A stretch of DNA of 64,000 nt, taken from contig NZ_RJVA01000010.1 of NCBI RefSeq assembly GCF_003751385.1, positions 1 to 64,000 of the forward strand. The letters run 5' to 3'. The position numbers were made by a program, and so were the translations under genes. A model generated the notes under the pieces. That model made no database searches, was not told the DNA's origin, and was given only the letters and a program-made list of their open reading frames with translations. This DNA comes from Desulfosoma caldarium (GTDB lineage Bacteria; Desulfobacterota; Syntrophobacteria; Syntrophobacterales; DSM-9756). This document shows, piece by piece, positions 36,575-46,018 of this stretch; the stretch's first letter is position 1; each line of letters begins with the position of its first letter.

Positions 36575-39500
36575 TCATCGGCCGAAATCGTAGCGAAAAA
36601 GCACGTCCACACCTGCCCGATCTTCTCCTCCCACTTGACTTTCCACGGAAAGAAAGCGGTTCACGCGGTATTCCGCGCGCAGCTCATCCTTCTCAGCCCC
36701 CTCCAGGCTCTTTTGGTAGGTGACATAGAGTTCGGGGGTCAGGTGCTTGCCGATTTCCAGCACACTGCCGTTTTCGCTCCCTTTAATATCCACCGCATCC
36801 GGTGAAAGGGGCAAGTCACCCAAAAGGCTTTTCACCACGGGCGTGGTCCCTCCCCACACAAACTGAACACCGCGATCCCGAAGCTCTCGGGCTTGTCGTG
36901 CGCTGAGTTCCTTGGCCGGGCGACCGTAGAGCAGCACGGACACAATGTCCACCTGGTCCATTTCCGGGAAACTGGAAAAGACCAGCCTTGGGCGGCTGAG
37001 CTGGCCCGTGAGCGACGCCGTGACGATCACGTCCCGAAGATCTTTTTGACACGTCACCGACAGAAATGGATCCGGCGGCGTCTCACCTCGAAACGTGAGC
37101 TCCCCTTCCTCCACTCGCATGTGAACTCCCTGAAAGGCATATTGGCCTCTGGAAGTCCAGAGGGTGCCGTGAAGTTGTATGGAACCGCCTTGGAGCTTAT
37201 CAAGGGTGACCGCTCCGTGCACCTCGGCTTCCAAACCGAATCCGCGCACCCAGGCATCCTTTGGTGGCAAGTGAATCTTGAGTTGCATCGCCACGTTTTC
37301 AAAGCCGTTCATTTTTCTGGGCTGGGTTCGTCGTGTGCCGAGAAGAACTTTGGAACCCTGGCCGGTTTCTTCAACGAGGCGAATCTGACGGGCCACGTCC
37401 TTTTCCAATTCTCCAAGATTGATCGAAACCTTGTGAAGACTCACTTCACCCACAATCTTAGGGGCAAAGCCATAGCCCTTCTGTGTCACGGTTCCGCGCA
37501 CCGAGCCTTGCCCTTCGATACCAAAAATTTCAGGGAACCGCACATCATCTCCGGCAACCTGGAGCGCGTAGCCGCCAAAACGGCCTCCAGGCAAGAGGAG
37601 TTCTCCTTGAGCTCGTCCTCGGCTGCCGAGCAAGACAAATTCCGCAGATTCCAAGTGAATGGAGGATTCCTCGGCCCGCCAACGGATCTCAAGCTCCTGC
37701 ACCTTTTCCGTCCAGCCGGGCCACAGAAAGGATGCACCACGCACAGCGCCCGAACCTTTCAAACGGGGGTTTTTCAAGGAACCCACAAGGCGCACGTCCC
37801 AGGAAGCCAAACCTTTAAGTTCTTTTAACGGGATGATGGCCTGCAGGCTTTCCAGGGGCACATCCCGGGCTGTGGATCGCAGTTGCCCATTCGCCCCGTC
37901 GCGAAGGCGGCACGTCCACGGCGCAAATCGAAGGTCCAGCGGCCACGCCCCGTCCAAAAGCACGGGAGTGTTCAAGGACGCGGCTTGGAGTTTAACGCGA
38001 AGGGTCAGCGTGCCCGCTTCATAACGTCCTGAAAAGGGCACAAAAGTTTGTTCCAGGCCAGGCACAGACAGCTGGTTGAGAGACCCGTTCAGAACCACGG
38101 TGGGCTTTTCCGCCGTTCCCTTAAGACGCACCTGAGTATCCAAGCGTCCCTGAAGCCATTTCTTGAGACCGCCTTTCCATGAAGTTTCAGGGACAAAGCG
38201 CGACAGCCAAAAGGCCATATCAAGGTGTCGCAAGCGCACCAAGACATCCAAGGGCCCCGAAATTCTCAGGGCTCCTTGCAGCTGCATCTCCTCGTCCCCT
38301 CGAATCACACGCAGCGACGACACGTGCACAGCCCTTGCACCGACGCGGAGTTCCCCTTGAGCCGCATATTTGTCTCCAGCAAAGGAAAAATCCGCCTTGT
38401 CCATGCGAAACACCTTGTAAGAATCCTCTGGGGACGTCAGCTTGCCTTTGAGGTTCAGATGATCCAAGGCCGCGACGCGGCGTCCTTGCGCGACCACGTC
38501 CGCCGTGTTTGCCTCGGCCTGCTGATGGACCCTGATCAAGAGAAAGTCCCCGGCATACTGTCCGTAGGCAAAGGACGAGAGTTCCACGGTTAGTTTTCGA
38601 GCCGCCTGCAGACTTGAAAGGTCAGAAGTGCCGTCGATTCGCACGGCTTTGGATCGAAACGCATCCACCCCCACATCCCGTCCCGTCATGTGCCCCGTCC
38701 AGGTCAACAGCGGCCAGGCCCCCTGCAGTTTACCCTGACCCGAGACCACCCCCGCCAGCTCATGGTCAGGCACCAGATGCTGAAAAAGGGTCAAAGGCAC
38801 CTGATCGGCCTTGACGTCAAGACGTAGATTCGGACGACGTGCCGGCGCGTTTGTGGATGGTGTGCCTTCGATGATCCCGGACGCTTCCACATAGCCACCC
38901 TTGTCCCATCGACCCGAAGCCCGCCGCACCACGAAGATGCCTTCCTGAAAATCCACATCCAAGATCAGATCCTGCATGGTCATCTTTTCCGTGCTGAAGC
39001 GTCCCTGGGAAAGGGCAAAGCTTATTTTCGTTGTGCCACCTTTTCGATGCTCTATGACCAGGTGCGTTTTTCCCGACACGGTGGATGCCCCCTTGCTATC
39101 CCAAGGCAGCACCAGTCCCGTGATCGACGTATCTGCCGTGAGAAGGGCCCTGTCTTTGGAAGCGGCCCAACGAGCCGTGCCCACAAAACTTCCATGAGAT
39201 CCTCGAAGATCGTACCGGCCGTCAAGCCGTGCCGGAGTGCCTTCGAGATCGATGAGGCCTTCCAGAATGCCGGACAGCGCTTCTGCCCCCTTGCCGCCTC
39301 CCCAGCCTTTAATGGCCCATGAACAGGGCATCAGCCGAACCTGCGCCGAGAAGCTACCTTGAGGAAAATCATACCAGGTTCCACTCACCGCTATGCGTGA
39401 CGTTTCATTGACCGTCATTTGAAGCGTCTTCACGTAAAGGTCTTGGTCCTTGAGGAAAGCCTGGGCGGTCAGTGTGAGCTGGCTTCGCACGGGTACCAGG

Positions 39501-40168
39501 AATTCCATGCGCCACGGGTCTAGCCTCACCTCCACTCCCAAAGAACCATCCTCCAATCCATCGCGCACTCGCAGCGTTCCGGTCATCTCGGACACATTCA
39601 GGACGCATCGTTCCCCATCAAAACCCTGAAGGCGCCCGGAAACCACGGTGACCTGGGGCACAGGCCATCGCGCCCACCACCTCGCTCGGTCACCCTTCTT
39701 TTCTCTGTCCTCGAGCTTGGGCAGTGGAACGTGCCATTGGCCGTCATTGCCCTTTTCCAGTCGCACATACGGCCTGTGAAGCGTCACATCGCCCAGGGCA
39801 AGATACGGTTTCGACCAGCGCCAGTTGTAGCGAATGGTCAAGGACTCCGTGATAAACACGGGGCCTTTGTTGGATTCCACGGATACGTCCTTCAGGCGAA
39901 GGTTGCCCAAAGGAAACCACCGAAACCCGCCCACGGTTAGATGCAGGCCCGTTTCCTGATGCACGCGCTGGACCACAGTCTGCATCGCCCACTCTTGCAC
40001 CCAGGGGGCGTGCATTAAGAGCACGGTGAGCAGCGGGACACCAAGCACGAGGGCGGCAAGGACAATCCAGGCCTTGAAAAAGCCTGAGAAAACCGGCGCA
40101 GGATGCAAAGGCCGATGGCTTCTTTTGGAGTTTAAAGGTGTTTTTTCTTGACCTTTGATAGATCCCAC
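36575..40168 (-). CDS. tamB: Translocation and assembly module protein TamB (DUF490/AsmA-like)
   Basis: 1197 aa envelope protein with one N-terminal membrane anchor (AWIVLAALVLGVPLLTVLL, near residues 34-52) and a very long periplasmic region of repeated beta-strands. The C-terminal TamB domain is clear from DVIVTASLTGQLSRPRLVFSS and the RYDFGR end. By family knowledge TamB bridges inner and outer membranes, helping phospholipid transport or outer-membrane protein assembly with TamA. A TamA-like gene lies 1.2 kb upstream on the same strand, separated by an opposing gene. It has its own likely promoter. Confidence 0.93.
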   Translation of the reverse strand: MGSIKGQEKTPLNSKRSHRPLHPAPVFSGFFKAWIVLAALVLGVPLLTVLLMHAPWVQEWAMQTVVQRVHQETGLHLTVGGFRWFPLGNLRLKDVSVESNKGPVFITESLTIRYNWRWSKPYLALGDVTLHRPYVRLEKGNDGQWHVPLPKLEDREKKGDRARWWARWPVPQVTVVSGRLQGFDGERCVLNVSEMTGTLRVRDGLEDGSLGVEVRLDPWRMEFLVPVRSQLTLTAQAFLKDQDLYVKTLQMTVNETSRIAVSGTWYDFPQGSFSAQVRLMPCSWAIKGWGGGKGAEALSGILEGLIDLEGTPARLDGRYDLRGSHGSFVGTARWAASKDRALLTADTSITGLVLPWDSKGASTVSGKTHLVIEHRKGGTTKISFALSQGRFSTEKMTMQDLILDVDFQEGIFVVRRASGRWDKGGYVEASGIIEGTPSTNAPARRPNLRLDVKADQVPLTLFQHLVPDHELAGVVSGQGKLQGAWPLLTWTGHMTGRDVGVDAFRSKAVRIDGTSDLSSLQAARKLTVELSSFAYGQYAGDFLLIRVHQQAEANTADVVAQGRRVAALDHLNLKGKLTSPEDSYKVFRMDKADFSFAGDKYAAQGELRVGARAVHVSSLRVIRGDEEMQLQGALRISGPLDVLVRLRHLDMAFWLSRFVPETSWKGGLKKWLQGRLDTQVRLKGTAEKPTVVLNGSLNQLSVPGLEQTFVPFSGRYEAGTLTLRVKLQAASLNTPVLLDGAWPLDLRFAPWTCRLRDGANGQLRSTARDVPLESLQAIIPLKELKGLASWDVRLVGSLKNPRLKGSGAVRGASFLWPGWTEKVQELEIRWRAEESSIHLESAEFVLLGSRGRAQGELLLPGGRFGGYALQVAGDDVRFPEIFGIEGQGSVRGTVTQKGYGFAPKIVGEVSLHKVSINLGELEKDVARQIRLVEETGQGSKVLLGTRRTQPRKMNGFENVAMQLKIHLPPKDAWVRGFGLEAEVHGAVTLDKLQGGSIQLHGTLWTSRGQYAFQGVHMRVEEGELTFRGETPPDPFLSVTCQKDLRDVIVTASLTGQLSRPRLVFSSFPEMDQVDIVSVLLYGRPAKELSARQARELRDRGVQFVWGGTTPVVKSLLGDLPLSPDAVDIKGSENGSVLEIGKHLTPELYVTYQKSLEGAEKDELRAEYRVNRFLSVESQVGGEDRAGVDVLFRYDFGR

Positions 40169-40220
40169 GGTTCGATCTTTCCTTGAGGGTTCACTCTACG
40201 GGCTCTCTCACACTGGGTGG

Positions 40221-40249
40221 ATTATCAATCACTCAGCCCGTCAAATCAA
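40221..40249 (-). promoter_or_regulatory. Promoter of tamB
   Basis: On the minus strand TTGATT (40244-40249) and GATAAT (40221-40226) are 17 bp apart (four and five of six consensus). It lies about 53 nt before the tamB start, in the space shared with the divergent alcohol dehydrogenase gene. Confidence 0.55.
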
Positions 40250-40291
40250 CTCATGTTCACAATTTCCCGCTCTCAAAAGAAAGGAGATTCC

Positions 40292-41314
40292 ATGAAAGCC
40301 ATGGTCTTACACCGGTGCGCTCCCGTCGAACACCATCCCCTCGTTTTGGAAGAGCATCCTGACCCCGAGCCGTCCCGAAGGGAAATTCGCGTGAAGGTTT
40401 TAGCCTGCGGCGTGTGCCGAACGGATCTGCACGTGGTCGAAGGGGAGCTGCCTCCTTTGGGTCATCCTGTGATTCCGGGACATCAGATCGTGGGGCGGGT
40501 GGAGAAGAGGGGCCCCGAAGCCCATCGGTTTCGGGAAGGAGACCGTGTAGGCATCGCGTGGCTGCGGCACACCTGCGGCGTGTGCCGATATTGCCAGCAA
40601 GGATTTGAAAATCTTTGCGAAAAGGCCCTATTTACCGGTTACCACGCGCCCGGCGGGTACGCCACCCACGCCGTGGTCCATGAGGATTTCGCCTACCCCA
40701 TCGCGGATAACCTTTCCGATGCCGAAGCCACTCCTTTGCTGTGTGCCGGCATCATCGGATATCGCAGCCTCAAACGGGCACTGTGCGGCCCATCGAACCG
40801 CCAGCCTGCTGAAGGCCCTCGCACCTTGGCCTTGTACGGCTTTGGATCCTCCGCGCACATCGTCATTCAGATCGCTCGGCATTGGGGCTACGAAGTTTAC
40901 GCCATCTCACGCACCCCTCGCCATCAAAAGCTCGCTAGGGATCTCGGCGCCGTGTGGGCAGGAACCTCCGCCAAAGATCTTCCCGTCAAGGTGCAACATG
41001 CCATTGTTTTTGCTCCGGCCGGCCCTTTGGTTCCGGAAGCTTTGGAACACCTGGACAAGGGTGGCACTCTGGCCCTTGCCGGCATCTACATGACTCAGAT
41101 TCCGGCCATGGATTACGAAAAACATCTTTTCTACGAAAAAAACGTGCACAGTGTCACGGCCAACACACGGCAGGACGCGTTGGAACTTCTGGAAACCGCG
41201 GCCGCGGTGCCCGTGCGGGCCGTGGTGCGCACGTACCCTCTGACGGCGGCCAATGAAGCTCTGCAGGACCTCAAAGCGAATCGCCTCGAAGGCACGGGTG
41301 TGCTTCTTCCCTGA
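40292..41314 (+). CDS. Zinc-dependent alcohol dehydrogenase family protein
   Basis: 340 aa medium-chain dehydrogenase/reductase. The catalytic zinc site is seen in CGVCRTDLHVVEGELP and GHPVIPGHQIVGRV; the structural zinc site is CGVCRYCQQGFENLC. The NAD(P) fold is less canonical (LALYGFGSSAHIVIQIAR). It resembles AdhA-type enzymes of Desulfobacterota and Actinobacteria. AAAGGAGA precedes the ATG at 40292. It lies alone on the plus strand between tamB and the tamA-like gene. Confidence 0.93.
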   Translation: MKAMVLHRCAPVEHHPLVLEEHPDPEPSRREIRVKVLACGVCRTDLHVVEGELPPLGHPVIPGHQIVGRVEKRGPEAHRFREGDRVGIAWLRHTCGVCRYCQQGFENLCEKALFTGYHAPGGYATHAVVHEDFAYPIADNLSDAEATPLLCAGIIGYRSLKRALCGPSNRQPAEGPRTLALYGFGSSAHIVIQIARHWGYEVYAISRTPRHQKLARDLGAVWAGTSAKDLPVKVQHAIVFAPAGPLVPEALEHLDKGGTLALAGIYMTQIPAMDYEKHLFYEKNVHSVTANTRQDALELLETAAAVPVRAVVRTYPLTAANEALQDLKANRLEGTGVLLP

Positions 41315-41348
41315 CCGATGGGAAAACCCGTTCGCCATTGAGCTGGTG

Positions 41349-43181
41349 TCAAAAAGCTTGCCCGATGCTCAGGTGGATTTGATAACGGTTGAAGAAATCC
41401 TGGTGAGGAGGATTTAGCTGGTAACCGAAATCCAGGCGCAGGGGCCCCACAGGCGTCTTGTAGCGAAGCCCTGCGCCCACGGTGGAACGCAACTGGTCCC
41501 AAAGCAGTTCATAGCGGCTCTCATAGACGTTGCCCACATCCACAAAAAGGACGCCTTCCCAGGAATTCTTGAGAGGAAAACGCCATTCGCCGCTCAGTTC
41601 CAGGAGGGTAAGTCCACCAAGAGGGTTTCCGTCGTCGTCCAGTGGTCCCAGTTTTTGGTAAGGATATCCGCGAATACTGGAGCTTCCGCCACTGAAATAG
41701 CGCTTAAAAATGGGCACGCGAGCCGTGTTTTCTAGTTCCGCAATGCTGCCCCATTTGGCACGAAAAGCCAGCACGCCCAAAGGATCGATGGGCAGGTAGG
41801 AACGTCCTTCCAAGCCGAACTTCACAAAGCCCACCTCGGAACCCACAGCCGAACCACCCCATTCCAGCCGCTGAAAAAACTGCACACCTCGCCGAGGATC
41901 CAAAATGTTGTCCACCTTTTGGTAGGTGGCGCCAAACACCAAGGAGGAGACGTAGTATTCTTCACCCTTTTGATCACTGGGTCGAATGGCTTGGGAGGTC
42001 AGGCCTACGTCCACCAACCGGTTGGCTTCCACGTTGGGTCCGGCGTTCAGGAGCCAGTGTTCATTAAGCTGCCAGGTCACTTGCGGTCGAAGAAAATACT
42101 GTACGTTTGTGTAGCTTTCCTGCATTTCGCGAGAGACGCCGCCGGATACGGAAAGCCTCAATGGGTCGTAAAGGAAGTGAGGCTGCGTCAGCCGGCCTTC
42201 AAAAAAGCGAACCAGAGAGCTCGCCTTGGCATCCAGTTCCAGGGTCCGTCCTTGCCCGAGAAAATTCCGATATTCATAGCCCACACGGCCTCGCAGTCGG
42301 TCTTCCGTCCCATAGCCCGCTCCAAAGCGCACGGTCTGACTCTTGGCTTCCTTGACCACCACCGACACCGGCACCTGGGATTCAAAGGACGCGTCCAACT
42401 GGGGTTGAACATCCACGAAGGTAAAAAGATGGAGATCCATGAGGCGTTTTTGAGAATCGAGCAAGGCTTTGGCTCGGTACCGTTCCCCGGGTCGAAAGGT
42501 GAGCTCCTTGACAATAAGGTCCGTTTCCACGCGCTGGTTGCCTTCCACGCTCACAGGGCCGAAAAAACAGGCAGGTCCCAGAGCCACGTGCACTTCGATG
42601 CGCGCTACTTTCGCCTCCTTGTCCATGGTGCCCTGGGTTTCCACGATGGCTCGAGGGTATCCCCAGAGGCTCAGGAAATGCCGAACCACTTTTTCCGTGT
42701 CGTAGAAATCCGAGGACGTGAAGCGGCGCCCCGGTTTGAGCGGAATGACCTTGAGAAGGTCATCATGCCACGGCCCGAAAGCAGCATCATCCACGGTGAC
42801 TTCCACGCTCTCCACCAGGACGGGCCGCCCTTCCTCCACCGAGATCTCCAAAATGACTTCGCGCCCTCCCAAGGGAATCAGCCGATATCCCAAAACACGA
42901 GCGTCATAAAACCCTTTGCTTTTATAAAATTTCTCTATCCGCTCCAAATCCTTCTGTAGGACGGCTTCATCAAGGGGATGGCCACGTCCCCAGCGAAAAC
43001 GCCTCGCTTGAGTTTCCATGATTTTTTCTAAACGGCCGGTATCAAAGCTTTTGGCACCCACAAAGCGAATGAATCGAACGGCGGGGGAAGCCGCCGTCTG
43101 CCCGTATAGCATCGGCGGCACGCAGAGCATGAGAAGAAAAAAAGCCACACCGCAAAACAACCGATAAAGACGGTCGTTCAA
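41349..43181 (-). CDS. Omp85-family outer-membrane protein, TamA/BamA-like
   Basis: 610 aa protein with a signal peptide (CGVAFFLLMLCVPPMLYG), about three POTRA domains (for example LEKIMETQARRFRWGRGHP and VEGNQRVETDLIVKELTF) and a C-terminal 16-stranded barrel ending in Phe (YQIHLSIGQAF). The GRVGYEYRNFLGQGR and FKRYFSGGSSSIRGYPYQKLG segments match the barrel and the L6 Arg-Gly motif. Three POTRA repeats and the linkage with tamB favour TamA; BamA usually has five. It is last in the tol-pal unit, 14 nt after cpoB. Confidence 0.88.
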   Translation of the reverse strand: MNDRLYRLFCGVAFFLLMLCVPPMLYGQTAASPAVRFIRFVGAKSFDTGRLEKIMETQARRFRWGRGHPLDEAVLQKDLERIEKFYKSKGFYDARVLGYRLIPLGGREVILEISVEEGRPVLVESVEVTVDDAAFGPWHDDLLKVIPLKPGRRFTSSDFYDTEKVVRHFLSLWGYPRAIVETQGTMDKEAKVARIEVHVALGPACFFGPVSVEGNQRVETDLIVKELTFRPGERYRAKALLDSQKRLMDLHLFTFVDVQPQLDASFESQVPVSVVVKEAKSQTVRFGAGYGTEDRLRGRVGYEYRNFLGQGRTLELDAKASSLVRFFEGRLTQPHFLYDPLRLSVSGGVSREMQESYTNVQYFLRPQVTWQLNEHWLLNAGPNVEANRLVDVGLTSQAIRPSDQKGEEYYVSSLVFGATYQKVDNILDPRRGVQFFQRLEWGGSAVGSEVGFVKFGLEGRSYLPIDPLGVLAFRAKWGSIAELENTARVPIFKRYFSGGSSSIRGYPYQKLGPLDDDGNPLGGLTLLELSGEWRFPLKNSWEGVLFVDVGNVYESRYELLWDQLRSTVGAGLRYKTPVGPLRLDFGYQLNPPHQDFFNRYQIHLSIGQAF

Positions 43182-43195
43182 GTTAAAACCCCGTG

Positions 43196-44017
43196 TTATT
43201 TGAGCCTATCAAGCCATTTCTTGGCCACCTGTGCTTGAGGGCTTTTGGGATACTGTTGCATGACGCGTTCGTAGAGAATGCGCGCCGCCGTGGTGTCGCC
43301 CAGTTTTTCAAAAGCAGCTCCCTGCTTTAGAAGGGCGTGGGGGACCTTGTTCCCCTTAGGAAAACGATCCAAAACCTCCTGGTAGCTGTTGATGGCTTCC
43401 TGGTAACTGCCCATCATGAAATGGCATTCGCCCATCCAAAACAGCGCGTTGTCGGCCAAATCAGATGTGGGATACCGCTTGAAGAACTCTTTGAACTTTT
43501 GCAACGCCGCCCTGTGGTTTCCCTTTTGGTAAAGTACCATGGCCCCGTTATAGAGTTCTTTCTCGGGGTCGAGCGCATGGGCCGCTGGCGCGGCAGCCGT
43601 CGCGGGCTGCGTGGTTCCAGGGCCTGGGGCCGGAGTGGGGACACTGGGAATGGAAATTACCGGTTGGTCTGAGCCCGGTTTGGGAGCCGAGGACTCTGGG
43701 GAAGCCTGTCCCTGAAGGTGGCGCAGTTCTTCGACCTGCCCTCGAATCCGCCCCAAATCCATTTGCATCTGATCCATGCGCGCATTCAAGGCGGCCAGGC
43801 CTCCGACCGCCGATCCCGTCGATCCTTTGAAGCCGAACACCGCTCGCTCCAGTTTCTGAATGCGAGCGTCCAATTCCTGAACCTGCACTTGGAGGTTCGA
43901 AAGGTTGCTCTCAAGCAGCACGGTTTCCTGCGTGGAAGCGCACCCCGAAAGAATGAGGAATACGCTCAGCGCGGCTTCAAACCCCAGGCCTTTTCCCCGC
44001 CTTGCCTTGCCGCCCAT
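43196..44017 (-). CDS. cpoB: Tol-Pal system protein CpoB/YbgF, predicted lipoprotein form
   Basis: 273 aa periplasmic coordinator of Tol-Pal. The N-terminus has a lipobox LILSGC, unlike E. coli CpoB which is soluble. A coiled coil follows (NLSNLQVQVQELDARIQKLER), then a Pro/Ala-rich linker and C-terminal TPR units (ELYNGAMVLYQKGNHRAALQKF; GECHFMMGSYQEAINSYQEV). It lies 17 nt after pal. Confidence 0.92.
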   Translation of the reverse strand: MGGKARRGKGLGFEAALSVFLILSGCASTQETVLLESNLSNLQVQVQELDARIQKLERAVFGFKGSTGSAVGGLAALNARMDQMQMDLGRIRGQVEELRHLQGQASPESSAPKPGSDQPVISIPSVPTPAPGPGTTQPATAAAPAAHALDPEKELYNGAMVLYQKGNHRAALQKFKEFFKRYPTSDLADNALFWMGECHFMMGSYQEAINSYQEVLDRFPKGNKVPHALLKQGAAFEKLGDTTAARILYERVMQQYPKSPQAQVAKKWLDRLK

Positions 44018-44034
44018 GGGCCGCTCCCTTTTCC

Positions 44035-44613
44035 CTAAAACTGCACCACGAAATGAGCCCGTCGATTCTTGGCCCAGGACGCTTCGTCATGCCCCAAGGC
44101 GATGGGCCGCTCTTCTCCATAGCTGATCATGCTCAACCGGGAGGGATCTATTCCAGAATTGACCAAATACTGCCAGGCACTGTTGGCCCTTCGTTCTCCC
44201 AATGCCAAATTGTAATCATTGGTACCCCTTTCGTCGCAATGACCTTCGATGATCACGTACACGGTAGGGTAGCGGCGCAGAAAATCCACTTTCTTGTCCA
44301 GAATGGCTTTGGCTTCCTCCATGAGCACGTAAGCATCGAATTCAAAATGGATGTCTTCGTTTTGAAACTGATCCATTTCCTTTAGAAACCTCTGCCGCTC
44401 TTCTTCCGTACGCAGCCCCAGCTTTTGCCATGTGGCTTCATCGATGGGACCGCCCGGCGTGTACCGAGGCGTTTCCGGTGCCGAAAGTGCCGTGGCCGCC
44501 GATGGATACACCGCCTGTCCGGGCACGGCTTTCTTGGAACATGCCGTCAGGTTCAGGATGGCCAAAACCAGAGCGCACCAGATCCCCACCACCAACGTCA
44601 ATCGATGATTCAT
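44035..44613 (-). CDS. pal: Peptidoglycan-associated lipoprotein Pal
   Basis: 192 aa outer-membrane lipoprotein with lipobox LNLTAC and a C-terminal OmpA-type peptidoglycan-binding domain ([44 protein letters not shown]). It anchors the outer membrane to the wall through TolB. The gene follows tolB by 40 nt. Confidence 0.97.
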   Translation of the reverse strand: MNHRLTLVVGIWCALVLAILNLTACSKKAVPGQAVYPSAATALSAPETPRYTPGGPIDEATWQKLGLRTEEERQRFLKEMDQFQNEDIHFEFDAYVLMEEAKAILDKKVDFLRRYPTVYVIIEGHCDERGTNDYNLALGERRANSAWQYLVNSGIDPSRLSMISYGEERPIALGHDEASWAKNRRAHFVVQF

Positions 44614-44653
44614 CGTTTCCTCCCCGCTCTGTCCATCGAGAAAACTTTATATT

Positions 44654-46018
44654 TTAGCGACTCGATCTCGGCGACCAACTCGGCTGGCTCTGCGCCCCTT
44701 CCATTCGAGTCAACCGCCGTGTTCCCTCACCATTCACCACCATCACCCAGATGGCGCTTGGGCCTTCTCGAGTCGAACTGAAGGCAATGAGCCGTCCGTC
44801 GGGAGACCAGGTTGGGCTTTCGTTGGAACCTTCCCCATGGGTCAAAGCTCGCAGACCCGATCCATCAGGACGTATGATAAAGATGTTATGCGTGCCGCCG
44901 GCCATTCCGGAAAAGGCAATCCAATCCCCCTTGGGGGACCAAGCCGGGGATGTGTTGTACTTGCCTTCGTAAGTGAGACGCCTCTTGTTGCCGCTGGTCA
45001 CATCCAGAACATAGATCTGAGGATTTCCCGATTCATTGGACACGTAGGCCAACTTCGATCCGTCGGGAGACCACGACGGGGAGACTTCGATGGCCCAGCT
45101 GCCCACCAGTTTTTGCAGAATGGATCCCTGAGTGTCGATGAGAAAAATATCCGGATTGCCATCCTTGGACAGGGTTGCGGCAAGGCGGCCCCCGGTCGGA
45201 TGCCATGCCGGCGTGATGTTGATCCCCGGATACCCGATCACAGCCCGCCGAGACCCCGAGAAAACCTTGGCTACAAAAATCTTCGGCTGTCCTTCCAGGT
45301 AGCTCACAAAAGCCAGCTGGGTTCCGTCAGGGCTCCATGCCGGAGACAGGGCAATGGTGCCATCGCGAGTGATGGGCGTGAGGTTTCGGCCGTCCACATC
45401 CATCACATAAATCTCTTTGACACCTTTTTCGGCCTGGACGAACGCGATACGCGTATCAAAGATGCCGGGTTCTCCGGTGAGCACAGCGATGATTTCGTTG
45501 GCGATGCGATGAGCCACCGCAACGGCATCGGACACCCTGGCCTCGTAGGCCTTTCCCAAAACCATCTTTTGCGAGATCACATCAAAGAGTCGAAATTCCA
45601 CATTCAGGCTTCCGCCTCGCACTTCGTAAAGGCCTCGCGCGAGGAACTCGGCCCCCAAGGCCTTCCAGGTATCAAAGCGAATTTCCGAGGGTAAAACTCC
45701 CATCTGCTGCGGAGATTCCAGAAACCCCGCAGGATCCAGCACTTTGAAATAGCCGGAAAAATCCAAATCGTCAGCGATCACATCCGCCATCTCATGCGCC
45801 AGAGATGGCTCCTCACTCCCTTGCGCTTTAAAGTCCGGAACCGCAATGGGCAGCTTGACAAAACCAGGCTGCGTGATGTCGATGTAGACCCGTTCGGCGG
45901 CCCATGCGGTGGACACCGAAAGGCAGAAGCAGGCTGCCCACACTCCCAAAAGGAGCATCCACAAAGGCCATCCTCTGTGCACTCTTTTCTCGCTTCCTTT
46001 CTTTAAGTGAGGCTTCAC
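44654..46018 (-). CDS. tolB: Tol-Pal system beta-propeller protein TolB
   Basis: 454 aa periplasmic protein with a signal peptide ending near STAWA. An N-terminal mixed domain (VYIDITQPGFVKLPIAVPDF) precedes a six-bladed propeller with repeated SPDGTQLAFVS-type strands (SPAWSPDGTQLAFVS; SPSWSPDGSKLAYVS; SPTWSPDGRLIAFSS). It links TolA to Pal. The start overlaps the tolA stop (ATGA). Confidence 0.97.
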   Translation of the reverse strand: MKPHLKKGSEKRVHRGWPLWMLLLGVWAACFCLSVSTAWAAERVYIDITQPGFVKLPIAVPDFKAQGSEEPSLAHEMADVIADDLDFSGYFKVLDPAGFLESPQQMGVLPSEIRFDTWKALGAEFLARGLYEVRGGSLNVEFRLFDVISQKMVLGKAYEARVSDAVAVAHRIANEIIAVLTGEPGIFDTRIAFVQAEKGVKEIYVMDVDGRNLTPITRDGTIALSPAWSPDGTQLAFVSYLEGQPKIFVAKVFSGSRRAVIGYPGINITPAWHPTGGRLAATLSKDGNPDIFLIDTQGSILQKLVGSWAIEVSPSWSPDGSKLAYVSNESGNPQIYVLDVTSGNKRRLTYEGKYNTSPAWSPKGDWIAFSGMAGGTHNIFIIRPDGSGLRALTHGEGSNESPTWSPDGRLIAFSSTREGPSAIWVMVVNGEGTRRLTRMEGAQSQPSWSPRSSR

